Source: Ariolimax columbianus (Eukaryota; Mollusca; Gastropoda; Stylommatophora; Arionidae). From it: 64,000 bases of DNA. A program made the translations under genes and the position numbers. The notes under the pieces were generated by a model that had not been told where the DNA came from, searched no databases, and saw only the letters and a program-made list of their open reading frames with translations. Positions 12,101 to 21,924 of this stretch are shown piece by piece. Within the stretch, counting starts at the first letter, position 1, and each line of letters opens with the position of its first letter. The stretch lies in contig JAVGWX010000019.1 of NCBI GenBank assembly GCA_036924085.1, forward strand, positions 8,946,361 through 9,010,360, in the 5' to 3' direction.

Positions 12101-13969
12101 TTCTTCTTCTTCTTCTGCGTACACAGTCAGACAGTAACCATTATTTTCTCGAAAAAAGCGGCGGTCATCCTGAGACTCTCGCCACTACCATAGAGCTTGT
12201 CTTGCAGTTCCACTGGCAATGGCCACATCTGCTCTCTCTGATCCTCGTATGTCGGGCAGTTCTGCAGCAGATGTTCAGTGGTCATTTTACCAGTACCGCA
12301 CGGGCATTCGTCGGTACACCCTATCTTCAATTTGTTGAAGAGGTGGTACCTCAGTCTGTTGTGGCCAGTGCGAAGTCTGAAGACAACGACCTGCTCTCTT
12401 CGGTTCAACTGGTAATAGGCATCGTTTTTGGTGTAACCAGTATGTTCGGTTTCCCATTTGGACATGTACCTGGCTTTGATAAGCCGTTTTGACTCTTCGT
12501 ACGTCATACTGGTATCTATTTGTGGTAGCCTTGCACCTTCTTTTGCTAGTCTGTCTGCCTCCTCGTTGCCTTGGATGTTGCAGTGTGACGGAACCCACTG
12601 TACCACTACCCTTTTTGGTGCGGACTGTTGGCACAGTTTGCAGAGTGCTGCTCTTAAGTCATTAAGCTCAGTGTTTTTCTGGCTTTTTAGCGCTGTGACT
12701 ACTTCGAGAGCATCTGTCAGCAGGACTATATGGCTCTCATTTTCACTGTGTGTTACCATTTCTTCCACTGCCGCCCTCAGTGCCTCTGCCTCTGCTCTGA
12801 AATTGCTCGTGTACTTACCAGTAGCGAGTGACAGTGTTATTTTTCTGCCATTTGGTAGGTTCAGGAATGCTCCTGCCCCTCCGTTCTGTGTAGTGTTTGT
12901 TACAGAGCCGTCGGTGTATGCATGGGTCCAGTCCATGCTTGGGTAGCTTTTCGTTATGAAGCTTAGGGTAGTATCTCTCCTTTCTTTTTCGGTCTGGCAG
13001 TTTTTGTTTGCAATACCTGGTATATTTTCTACCACCTCTGGAAATATATCCTGCCTCCAAGTAGGTTTTCGTACAGTAGTGATGGGTTTTGGTGTTGTTA
13101 GTGCGTTTATGGGATCTTCGTGCATCTTTGCTTTGGCTATTTCTGCAAAGTTTCTCCGCTTTAGTTTTCCAGTTCCCAAATTGTTTAGCCTCTGGTACAT
13201 TGGATGGTCCGTCAGTCTTCGGAGTTTCTCTGACTGCAGCTGGGCTCTGCAGTCTCTTCTGTCGGTCATGGATTGCAGTTTTGTAATCTTTTCAAGTTCT
13301 ACAATTGGCGTTGACTTCATTCCACCAGTTATGATTCTCATAGCTTGGTTTTGAAGTTTGTTAACTTTATCGAAGTTCGCCTTCGCTGCTGTTGTCCATG
13401 CCGCGATGCCATACTCGAGAACTGGTCTCACTCTTCCAGTGTACAGTTTCTTTAGTATGCCTTCGTCTGCTCCCCAGCTTGTGCCAGCAAGTTTCCTCAT
13501 GATCGCCATTCTTTCTCTGGCTTTCATTCGGTTTCTCTCAATCTGACTTTTCCATGTCATGCGCCGATCAAATGTGACTCCCAGATAGGTTGGGTTGTCG
13601 TTTGGCTGCAGGATTTTGCCATTTAGGCTTAATTTGGTACTTTGGGGTTTTAATGAGAGCGAGAATATTGTGCACGTGGTTTTCTCCTCGTTTATTTTGA
13701 CCAGCCATGAGTTCGCCCACTCTTCCAGCGATGTTAGGGCCGTTTGCATCCGATTTCTTGCTATGGTGAGATTCTTTTCAGAGGTCCACATAGCCAGATC
13801 GTCTGCAAACATTGAGCTATGGACTCTTCTTGGTATATTCTCTGTAATATCGTTTATATATACCAGGAAGAGTGTGGGTGACAGTACTCCCCCTTGGGGT
13901 ACTCCCTGCTCGAGTGTCACCTTTTTGCTCATCTGCCCTTGTACTTGGACTCTGGCCGTTCTTTGTTTG
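12101..13969 (-). mobile_element. RNase H non-LTR LINE, copy a (5'-truncated, 1.87 kb)
   Basis: A minus-strand element ends in a (GAA)n tail at 12101. An 11-bp duplication, ctttgccattc, flanks it at 12090-12100 and 13970-13980. The 5' end is lost inside the RT domain, as is typical when target-primed reverse transcription aborts. It is the longest of five related copies (also at 17399, 33121, 34991 and 40726). Confidence 0.92.
12127..13932 (-). pseudogene. Truncated LINE polyprotein: RT C-half + RNase H + CCHC
   Basis: An open frame of 601 residues, open further upstream to about 13969 ('RTARVQ' precedes the Met). It holds 'GVPQGGVLSPTLF' at 10-22 and the RT catalytic 'FADD' at 42-45. A thumb/linker with 'TYLGVTFDRR' follows, then a type I RNase H domain with 'YTDGS' (Asp about 341), the helix 'RAEAEALRAA', 'LLTDAL' and 'SHCNIQGNEEADRLAKEGA'. 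The C terminus has a Cys/His cluster 'CPCGTGKM..EHLLQNC'. When intact it would copy LINE RNA into DNA at a nick and remove the RNA strand. RNase H places it with I/Nimb/R1-like groups rather than typical RTE or CR1. The endonuclease and first RT motifs are missing, so it cannot act alone, although this fragment has no stop. Confidence 0.9.
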
Positions 13970-14220
13970 CTTTGCCATTCAAAAACATGAAAGCATGATA
14001 CAGTTGGTAATGGTAGGCGCCTATAACTTGACGGGGAGACATCTGGGCGCCCATGACATCGGAGTTAGAAAACCAAATTGTGAAAGATTGACAGATGGGT
14101 AGATTGATAGATTTATAGAGTTCTGCAAGATTTATAATCTTGTTATGACTGATACCATATTCCTGCACAAAATTCACAAGATTACACGACTCTCTGAATC
14201 TCTCTAGTTCAGATAACTCA

Positions 14221-14460
14221 CAGAAAGACATCTACAAGATTACATGGAACATTCCGTATAGCAGAACTCACAGAAAGACATCTTCAAAATTACATGGAAC
14301 TTTCCGGATGGCAGAATTCACAGAAAGACGTCTTCAAAATCACATGGAACTTTCCGGATGGCAGAATTCACAGAATAACGTCTTCAAAATTAAATGGAAC
14401 TTTCCGGATAGCAGAGCTCCCAAACATTGACACCTCCAAGATTGCATGGAACTCTCCGGA
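14221..14460 (+). repeat. 50-bp minisatellite, 4-5 units, derived from LINE endonuclease code
   Basis: The period of 50 bp is measured from 'cagaaagaca' at 14221 and 14271. Each unit carries 'acatggaactttccgga'. Translated, units give 'ITWNFPDGRIH', and the last unit runs into the LINE endonuclease end 'IAWNSPDDRTQNQIDH'. The array therefore seems to have grown from that coding segment. Confidence 0.75.
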
Positions 14461-15018
14461 TGATAGAACTCAAAATCAGATTGATCACTTCTGCATCAGT
14501 GTCAAATGCCGTTCGTCAGATGATGCTAGAGTTTATCACCGTGCAGACAGGGGCAGCTATCGTAATCTTTTGCCTTTTCAAATTGAAGAAGCTTCAGCAA
14601 CAGCTTAAGAACAGGTAGATCGACGTATTGTACAAGGACTGCTATCCGTGAGACATGCAAGACGAATACAATATCCAAATATACAATAATTGTGAAATAC
14701 TATAGAATATTTATGACAACTGAACGGTTATTTATACGATCGACACCCAGTAGTTGAAGAAGAAGCAGTAATAACTGATGAGTACGTCAAGATAAGAAGG
14801 AAAAAATAACCAAGGGATGGCACCTGGGATACAGTAAGCAGAACCAAACCTCCTTTCCTGGGATACATCTGCTACATATGAGTCGTGTAAAACGAATGAT
14901 GACTCACAAAACAAACTAGTGAAATCGAGGGCTCGCAGAGATAAAAGACAGCACAACAATGGCCAGACAACTTCAGCTGAAACTGCCGCGAAAACAGGCA
15001 ATAGCAGATGCCTAGACC
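14430..15018 (+). pseudogene. Decayed LINE: endonuclease C-end and linker
   Basis: The plus strand gives 'WNSPDDRTQNQIDHFCIS', the typical C-terminal end of an APE-type endonuclease ('W.SPD...NQIDHI'). Decayed linker text follows: 'KGWHLGYSKQNQ' and, near 14930-15010, 'SRARRDKRQHNNGQTTSAET'. Stops and frameshifts are frequent. SINE-C begins where this stops. The following RT fragment at 15309 has its own target-site duplication, so it is a separate insertion. Confidence 0.65.
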
Positions 15019-15300
15019 CGATTCCGTGGCAAAGTGGTTAAGCCGTTGGCTTCGTGCTCAGGCGGTGTGGGTTCGAATCCGGACTCCGCCGTCTTTTTCA
15101 CGGGTGCTTGATGCGGAGTCCCCTGCATCTCGCAGTCGCCTCCTAGTCGTCTTGTCCTTGACTTGGCACTAAAGTCGGGCGGTTCGAGACGAGAGAGTGA
15201 GGATAAAAGTAGCGCAGTTAATCCTTACTAAAAAAAACGCTAGCAAATAAATTATGCCATCATCGTCTGCGATGGACGGCGGCCTTTACCTTTACTTTAT
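15019..15300 (+). mobile_element. tRNA-derived SINE-C, copy 2
   Basis: The A box tggcaaagtgg is at 15027-15037 and the B box ggttcgaatcc at 15070-15080; both match the RNA polymerase III internal promoter consensus. The body and 3' end match copy 1 at 11816. The 3' end has 'catcgtctgcgatggac' and a (cctttac)n tail. A LINE with a 12-bp target-site duplication is inserted in this tail. Confidence 0.9.
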
Positions 15301-16252
15301 TACAGGTGCTCTAATAAGCAACTCAGAACTGAACATGCAGGTTGGAATGGACCAGTTCTCTGCCGCATGCAAAAATTTTGGCCTGACCATAAATGCCAAA
15401 AAAACAGAGGTCATGTACCAACCAGCACCAGGCATGCCGTACACAAAACCAGAGACTACAGTCAGCGGGCAGACGTTGAATGCCGTAGACAAATTCACAT
15501 ATCTGGGCAGCACGCTGTCGAGATCTGTCAGCCTAGACGATGAGGTGGCAAGCAGAATAGCAAAGGCCAGCACAGCCTTTGGTAGAATGCGCTCGATGGT
15601 CTGGGCACGTCGTGGCATCAGCGTCAAGACCAAACTCAAAGTCTACCGTGCAACCATCATTCCAACCCTACTATACGCTTGCGAAAGCTGGACTGTATAC
15701 TCTGGACATGCAAGGAGGTTAAACCACTTCCACACAGGTTGCCTGAGGCGAATATTCCACATCCGATGGCAAGATCGTGTCCCTGACATCGAGGTTCTCT
15801 CGAGGGCTAACATGCCCAGCATCCATGCACTGCTAGAAAAAGCACGACTAGGATGGGCCGGACACCTCGTCCGTATGTCAGACGAGCGGCTCCCAAAGAA
15901 GCTTCTCTACGGCGAGCTGAGAGAGGGATGGCGCGAGAGAGGGCGCCCAAAGAAACGTTTTAAAGACGGTCTGAAGGACTCACTAAAAAGTTGCCAGATA
16001 GACATCGACACATGGGAATGTCTTGCGCAAAACAGATCTGACTGGAGAAGCGCAATCAAATCGGGTGTAGCTGCCGGTGAAGATGACCGTGTTGTGAAAG
16101 CCCAGAACAGACGAGAGACGCGGAAATCCCGAGCAGCGGGAACACCATCCCCTTCTACAAACCTCGTGTGCCCGATATGTAGCAGACATTTTCGTGCTCG
16201 CATTGGCCTGTTCAGCCACATGCGCACCCACACCCAACAGGGAAATCTGTGA
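15254..16252 (+). pseudogene. Fused SINE-tail/LINE ORF: RT C-terminal part with C2H2 finger
   Basis: This open frame of 332 residues takes its ATG and about 18 residues from the SINE-C tail, so the start is fortuitous. LINE sequence follows: 'GLTINAKKTEVM', 'FTYLGSTLS', 'TLLYACESWT', 'LRRIFHIRWQDRVP' and the basic 'RERGRPKKRFKDGL'. A classical C2H2 finger lies at the end (Cys306, Cys309, His322, His326). These are known features of the RT thumb/C-terminal region of many animal LINEs; the finger probably binds nucleic acid. The catalytic RT motifs are missing. The lack of stops over 310 codons suggests a fairly recent insertion. Confidence 0.85.
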
Positions 16253-16306
16253 CAAGGATGATGTCGGCGGTCCTCATCGACAACGATGGACAGCTATTAT
16301 TACAGG
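15309..16306 (+). mobile_element. 5'-truncated LINE with C-terminal zinc finger
   Basis: A perfect 12-bp duplication, ttattacaggtg, flanks it at 15297-15308 and 16307-16318. The copy keeps only the RT C-terminal part and a short 3' UTR ending 'catcgacaacgatggacagct'. That end resembles the SINE-C 3' end, differing mainly in a 4-base loop. Confidence 0.9.
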
Positions 16307-16317
16307 TGTCTTTAGCG

Positions 16318-16830
16318 CCAACATATATAAAGTTTTTAAGCGTGGTCTTACTGATATCTTCATTAAGTACATATGAAGGTGTTTGCAAGCCTGATATTTA
16401 CTTATTAAAGTTTAGGAATGAGAAGAAATACCAGTAGACTGAAGGCAAGACTATTTCGCCAAGCTGCTAAAGATATGAGATCTGCAACAGTGCGGACATT
16501 AAAGAGAAACAATGTTATTATCAACGCCTGTGAAAATATTGAACATTACCATACTGGAGACATTAAGGCATGCCATAGACAAAAAAACAAGAAGGAACGG
16601 TGGGCTTTGATTGATTGATAGACAAACAGCTGAGAGAATAATAGGTTCGATTTGAAGAAATAAAAATAGGTCATACGAAGCCCAAATAGCTACAATGAAA
16701 ATTCTGGTTGAACAAAATGTACTTCAAGAATTCCCGGCCCATGAAGTATTCAAATGTCACACCTGGCCAGAGAAAGCAGAACTGCGAAAGCTATAAGGGC
16801 ACCGCTCAACCTGAAAAAGACTGTGGACTT
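16318..16830. other. No gene recognised
   Basis: Short ORFs only. The small Lys/Arg-rich ORF at 16418-16618 has no recognisable domain. Confidence 0.4.
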
Positions 16831-17398
16831 TATCCTGCGATAGGACTAAAGATTTAGCAGGATCAGAAAACTCGAACGCACGAAGTAGAACAAAATTTAG
16901 AGTTAATTTCGTCATTACAGATCATGCACAGATCATAGTGGAACAAACGATTGGGCGGAATTCGTCTCTATACGCAAACTGTACAGACTATGAGAAGTCG
17001 TTTGACAGTATTGACCAAATATTTTATGGCCACTGCTGTAACACTACGGGAAACCGGAGAAATTAATGTCACTCGTACAGACTATGTGCTGAAACACAGT
17101 TTGTAGAGTGGTACACTAAGGAGCACTGACCTACTGGTTTAAAGTACAAAAGGGAGTGAGGCAGGGATGTATATTGTATCGACTCTTGTTCGTGGCTGTG
17201 GTAGACTGAATTATGAAGATGTCAACATCCGGGAAGAGAACCGGAATAAAGCTGTCACAGTTAGAGTATCTGGACTATGCAGACGACTTGTTACTGCTGC
17301 CACATAGGCATAGTCAGATGTAAGAAAACTTAAATAAGGTGAGGGAGCTTTCAGCCAGCCTGGGACAAAATATAAACATGAAGAAAACCAAGTTGTTT
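16830..17398 (+). pseudogene. Decayed LINE RT, left part (interrupted)
   Basis: Plus-strand translation gives RT landmarks in order: 'QIIVEQTIGRNSSLY', 'DYEKSFDSID', 'GVRQGCILY..LF' and the catalytic 'LDYADDLLLL' near 17271, then 'NINMKKTKLF'. Stops and frameshifts interrupt it. It is split by the RNase H LINE at 17399-18984; the right part resumes at 18996. Its family matches the element at 21925-27310. Confidence 0.75.
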
Positions 17399-18984
17399 CT
17401 TCTTCTTCTTCTTCTTCGTACGCAGTCAGACAGTAACCATTATTTTTTCGGAAAAAGTGGCGGTCATCCTGAGGTTGTCGACACTGCCATAGAGCTTGTC
17501 TTGCAGTTCTTCTGATGATGGCCACATCTGCTCTCTCTGATCCTCGTATGTCGGGCAGTTCTGCAGCAGATGTTCAGCGATCATTTTACCGGTACCGCAC
17601 GGGCATTCGTCGGTACCACCTATCTTCAATTTGTTGAATAGGTGGTACCTCAGTCTATTGTGGCCAGTGCGAAGTCTGAAGACAACGACCTGCTCTCTTC
17701 TGTTCAACTGGTAATAGGCATCGTTTTTGGTGTAACCAGTATGTTCGGTTTCCCATTTGGTCAGGTATCTGGCTTTAATAGGCCGTTTTGACTCTTCGTA
17801 CGTCAAACTAGTATCTGTTTGTGGTAGTTTTACACCTTCTTTTGCCAGTCTGTCTGCCTCCTCGTTGCCTTAGATGTTGCAGTGCGATGGGACCCACTGT
17901 ACCACTACCCTTTTTTGGTGCGGACTGCTGGCATAGTTGACTGAGTGCTGCTCTTAAGTCATTAAGCTCAGTGTTTTTCTGGCTTTTTAGCGCTGTGACT
18001 ACGGCCAGAGCATCTGTAAGCAGGACTGTATGGCTTTCATTTTCACTGTGTGTCACCATTTCTTCCACTGCCGCCCTCAGTGTCTCTGCCTCCGCTCTGA
18101 AATTGCTTGTGTACCTACCAGTAGCGAATGACAGTGTTATTTTTCTGCCATTTGGTAGGTTCAGGAATGCTCCTGCCCCTCCGTTCTGTGTAGTGCTTGT
18201 TACAGAACCGTCAGTGTATGCATGGGTCCAGTCCATGCTTGGGTAGCTTTTCGATATAAAGCTTAGGGTAGAATCTCTCCTTTCTTTTTCAGTCTGGCAG
18301 TTTTTGTTTCCAATACCTGGTATATTTTCTACCACCTCTGGAAATATATCCTGCCTCCAGGTGGGTTTTCGTACAGTAGTGATGGGTTTTGGTGTTGTTA
18401 GTGCGTTTATTGGATCTTCGTGCATCTTTGCTTTGGCTATTTCTGCAAAGTTTCTCCGCTTTAGTTTCCCATTTCCCAAATTGTTTAGTCTCTGGTGCAT
18501 TGGATGGTCAGTCAGTCTTCGGAGTTTCTCTGACTGCAGCTGGGCTCTGCAGTCTCTTCTATCGGTCATGGATTGCAGTTTTGAAATCGTTTCGAGTTCT
18601 GCAATTGGCGTTGACTTCATGCCTCCTGTTACAACTCTCATGGCTTGGTTTTGAAGTTTGCTAACTTTGTCGAAGTTCGCCTTTGCTGCTGTTGTCCATG
18701 CCGCAATGCCATACTCGAGAACTGGTCTCACTCTTCCAGTGTACAGTTTCTTTAGTATACCTTCGTCTGCTCCCCAGCTTGTGCCAGCAAGTTTCCTCAT
18801 GATTGCCATTCTTTCTCTGGCTCTCATTCGGTTTCTCTCGATCTGACTTTTCCATGTCATGCGCCGATCAAATGTGACTCCCAGATAGTTTGGGTTGTCG
18901 TTTGGCTGCAATAATTTGCCATTTAGACTCAATTTGGTGCTTTGGGGTTTGATTGAAAGCGAGAATATTGTACAGGTGGTTTTC
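17399..18984 (-). mobile_element. RNase H LINE, copy b, nested in an older LINE
   Basis: Minus strand, (GAA)n tail at the left. An 11-bp duplication, ccaagttgttt, flanks it at 17388-17398 and 18985-18995. Removing it rejoins the host LINE reading 'KKTKLF'/'KVNTLS', so the nesting order is certain. Confidence 0.92.
17426..18932 (-). pseudogene. Broken RNase H LINE polyprotein (copy b)
   Basis: Homologous to copy a from 'MSLNGKLLQPND' through the RT thumb and RNase H ('YTDGS', 'RAEAETLRAA', 'LLTDAL') to the C-terminal Cys/His cluster. Two visible lesions separate the frames. One is an extra T in a T-run near 17910 (six instead of five). The other is a CAA-to-TAA nonsense change in the 'IQGNE' motif near 17870. 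The FADD region is absent through 5' truncation. Confidence 0.9.
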
Positions 18985-18995
18985 CCAAGTTGTTT

Positions 18996-19420
18996 AAAGT
19001 TAACACCTTAAGCAAAGAGTCAGCCATGTTTGGAGGTGAGTCACTGGGAGTGGTGGACATCCTCGCATATTTTAGGAGCACTGTTGATACTTCAGAAGGC
19101 ATAGATACAGATGAAAGGGCTACATTTGTAGAGGCAAGGACATCATGTATGTGATTGAATAATATCCGGAAATCCAGGAAATTAAAAACTAATTCCAAGG
19201 TAAGATTGTTGAATTCATGGGTCAAGTCAGTACTTCTGTATAAATCACAGATCTGGAGAAAGACCAAGGCAACAGAGAGGAATATCGGTCCGTGGACCTC
19301 AAATGGGGTGAGGGAGAAAGGGCAACATGATCGAACTTGCTGGGGGAGGGTTGTCAATGACCTATGCTCGAATGAGCGACGGACATTGTTGAGGAAGTAT
19401 GGCGGGATATGACAATTTTA
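18996..19420 (+). pseudogene. Decayed LINE RT, right part
   Basis: Continues the host LINE of 16830-17398: 'KVNTLSKESAMFGG', 'TVDTSEGIDTDERA', 'VRLLNSWVKSVLLYKSQIW', 'KATERNIGPW'. This is the usual order after the catalytic site (YLGS-like, LLYG.E.W-like). Confidence 0.75.
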
Positions 19421-19580
19421 GATTCTTCTACTCTATCTGTTTTAGTATACACTGTTCGTCGTCTCTCAGTATGGGAGTAGTCTAACCATTGTATTTGTCA
19501 CAACAATAACATTTATGAACTTTTCTCGGGCTATATAAAAATGTTTTATAAATAAGAGCTTGTCAACAGTAACTTATAAT

Positions 19581-19799
19581 TTAATAGGAGATACACCATA
19601 GACTAGTATAGCCATGCTCAATATTATAGACATATGTCAAGGCACGAACAACAACAAAAGACATGGCAATAACTATGACAGTAGATAACACTTCAGAAAC
19701 AACAACAAGCAGTTTCAAAACAAATTTACTTGGGGCAGCCATCGAGCATGCCAGGAGCAAGAACATTGTGACAGCAAAAAGAGTTTGCCACTTTGCCAT
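19581..19799 (-). CDS. Small hydrophobic ORF with signal-peptide-like start (possible host exon)
   Basis: A 72-residue minus-strand ORF begins at a good context ATG (caagATGg). Residues 1-22 look like a secretory signal: a short polar start, a hydrophobic core 'LFAVTMFLLLACSMAA' and a small-residue cleavage context. A second hydrophobic stretch follows at about 27-52 ('LKLLVVV', 'TVIVIAMSFVVV'). A TATA-like 'tattttata' lies on the same strand near 19838-19848. A weak donor-like 'caagtaaat' follows the signal region, so it could be the first exon of a secreted peptide or a small membrane protein. No family is recognised and chance cannot be excluded. Confidence 0.3.
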   Translation of the reverse strand: MAKWQTLFAVTMFLLLACSMAAPSKFVLKLLVVVSEVLSTVIVIAMSFVVVRALTYVYNIEHGYTSLWCISY

Positions 19800-20280
19800 C
19801 TTGAATTTTGAGGTTGTTGAGTCTTCTCAGCCTGGAAGATATAAAATAGTCATATGCTTGTATTACTCTATAATCAATTTGTATAAACTATTAAATAACA
19901 ACAATCGCATAAGATTTTCGCCCACATTCAATCATTTTATTTTATTTCACAGTGCCAAAGTCTCGTTTCTAATATTGCACAAGATTCTAAACCACCTATA
20001 GTGTGTGTACGTTTGTAAAGGAGCTAGACTTAAACGTATCACAATTCCCAGTTAAAATGATGATATTGGAATTGATGAATCAACAACATTGTAAACACAA
20101 GATGTCTGAATGAAACTAATGGCTAATTTGTGTGTAGATCCGGTGAGCTACTTAAAACGTCCTCGTACATACACTTACCCATCTGTTAAACAGAGAAAGC
20201 ATCAATTGGTTATTACATACTTGATTACTTGATGATCCGTTACTTATGATAGGTTCAGCCGCTGCGTGCTCCAACTTTGT

Positions 20281-20660
20281 CTTCAACGATCCTAGACTAC
20301 GGAGGTTCAATGGGGAATAATCTCTCCTCGCCACTGTCTCCAACGATCCTAGACTACGGAGGTCAAGTGGAGAATAAGCTTTCCTCGCCGCTGTCTCCAA
20401 CTATCCTGGTCTACGAAGGTCCAATTGGGAATAAGATCTCCTCACCGCTATCTCCAACGATCCTGGATTACAGAGGTCCAATAGGGAAATAAGCTCTCCT
20501 CACCGATGTATCCAACGATATTGTACTACGGAGGTCCAATGGGGAATAACCTCTTCTCACAGCTGTCTCCAACGATCCTGTACTACGGAAGAGCAATGAG
20601 GAATAAGCTCTCCTCACAGTTGTCTCCAACGAACCTGGCCTTACGAATGTCCAATGGGGG
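20281..20660. repeat. 57-bp minisatellite, about 7 units
   Basis: The period of 57 bp is measured from 'caacgatcct' at 20284 and 20341. Units contain 'tacggaggtc' and 'ctctcctca'. Because 57 is a multiple of three, both strands hold open 19-residue repeats ('PTILDYGG...LSSPLS' on plus). No upstream gene structure supports coding. Confidence 0.9.
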
Positions 20661-20699
20661 ATAAGTTCTCCGTTTAACGAATCGTGGATGTTGCTGTGG

Positions 20700-21450
20700 A
20701 GTGCAAGGGAATCCGAGTAACACACTAGAGCTCTACCACGTGGCCTTTCTCTTACACGAGAGTACCAGACTACTGTCGACGTGCTCCATCGTTCATCCTT
20801 TCTTCTGAGCATATTGTCTACCCATCTGTCTTTCCGCCTTGTTTATGTTAACAACTTCATCCCTCGCCAATTATAATTACCTTAGTTCGGAATTGTGGAG
20901 CTTCAATATGTGGTGGTTTAGGAGTGTAAGACCGACCAAGCTTCTTTCAATAGAGGGTCATTGCAATCCTGTTTCATGTGCAGTTTTTTCTCCATTGATA
21001 GTGTAACTGTCCATGTTTCAGCATCATGGAACATTGGAGGGACAACTACGTTGTTGATGAGAGGAACCCGTAGAGTCCGATTCTACCTTCTATGAATGTA
21101 TGAATCGACGATAAGGCCGCCAAGTTCGCGCGGCATCTTCTTGTTAGTTATGCTTCTCAATTATTCCGATTATTGAGGATGTTTCGTAGATAGAAGTATT
21201 CTTCAGCGTCTTCAACATTGCTCGTATCGAGGATGACTAGGTCACAATGGGTTAATCAGTTTCGCATGGCCTTTTTGTTGAACATATTCATTTCTAGCCC
21301 TGCTATTTTTCATTGTGTGTTGAACATCTCTAACATGTGAGTTGGCTTATGTGCATAACTCTGTGATCAGCACTATGTCGTCTGCGAATCGAAGATGGTT
21401 AGGTCGCCTACCAGCAACAAAGTCCAAGCAGTCGCAATAACTGATGACAG
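20700..21450 (-). pseudogene. Decayed LINE RT C-terminal half
   Basis: Minus-strand text in shifting frames reads 'NHLRFADDIVLITE' near 21400 (catalytic FADD intact), 'EDAEEYFYLRNILNN', 'RCRANLAALSSIHTFIEGRI', 'AETWTVTLSMEKKLHMKQ' and finally 'MLRRKDERWSTSTV..WYSRVRERPRGR'. That is the order of the end of a non-LTR RT. Frameshifts are frequent. Confidence 0.7.
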
Positions 21451-21540
21451 ATTTCAAACAAAAAGATGAAAGATATATATGACATTACGAGGAAAAAACC
21501 AACAAGAAAGTGGACAAATAAAAGACAATTTAGGTTGTTG

Positions 21541-21875
21541 TTGTTCCGAATGCCTACAATGAGTAGGTTAATCTTGTATGAGCCATGAAAAGGACATTAA
21601 GTGGCGGGATGCAGTAGTTTTCTTCACATTCCGAGCGTGCTGATGAAAATGGATCGTGTCCTCCAGATGGTTATGCCATGCTTAGCTTCATCTTCGTATC
21701 ACTTACTACTACGGGGATAACGTCGATCCCTGACCCCGTTAGCCAGGCTGCCATGAAAACAGCCCGTTTCCAGGGAGGGTTAGTAGAAGCCGAGGTGCTA
21801 GTCTTGGCCAGTATGTTTTGCCTGATCCTGAGTAACATGTCTGATCAGTATACTGTACCTGACCAGACGTTAGCC
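21541..21875 (+). repeat. Dispersed repeat family B, copy 2
   Basis: Same order of blocks as 7940-8265: 'cacaatgagt', 'ttaagtggcgggatg', 'ggggataacgtcgat', 'cagcccgtttccaggg', 'tctgatcagta'. The similarity has many point differences. Confidence 0.75.
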
Positions 21876-21924
21876 TTCCTCCTCACAAGCTATGTAAAAT
21901 TATCGGTCATTTTGAAAAACAGAA

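Noticed and set aside
12202..13990. Plus-strand ORFs of 60-162 residues over 12.2-14 kb (and the same over 17.9-18.9, 33.1-34.2 and 35.0-36.2 kb)
   Set aside because: They are antisense shadows of the RNase H LINE copies.
15027..15090. tRNA gene
   Set aside because: A and B boxes are present but the sequence continues as a repeated SINE and does not fold as an obvious tRNA; the same applies to 43734, 47203 and 63194.
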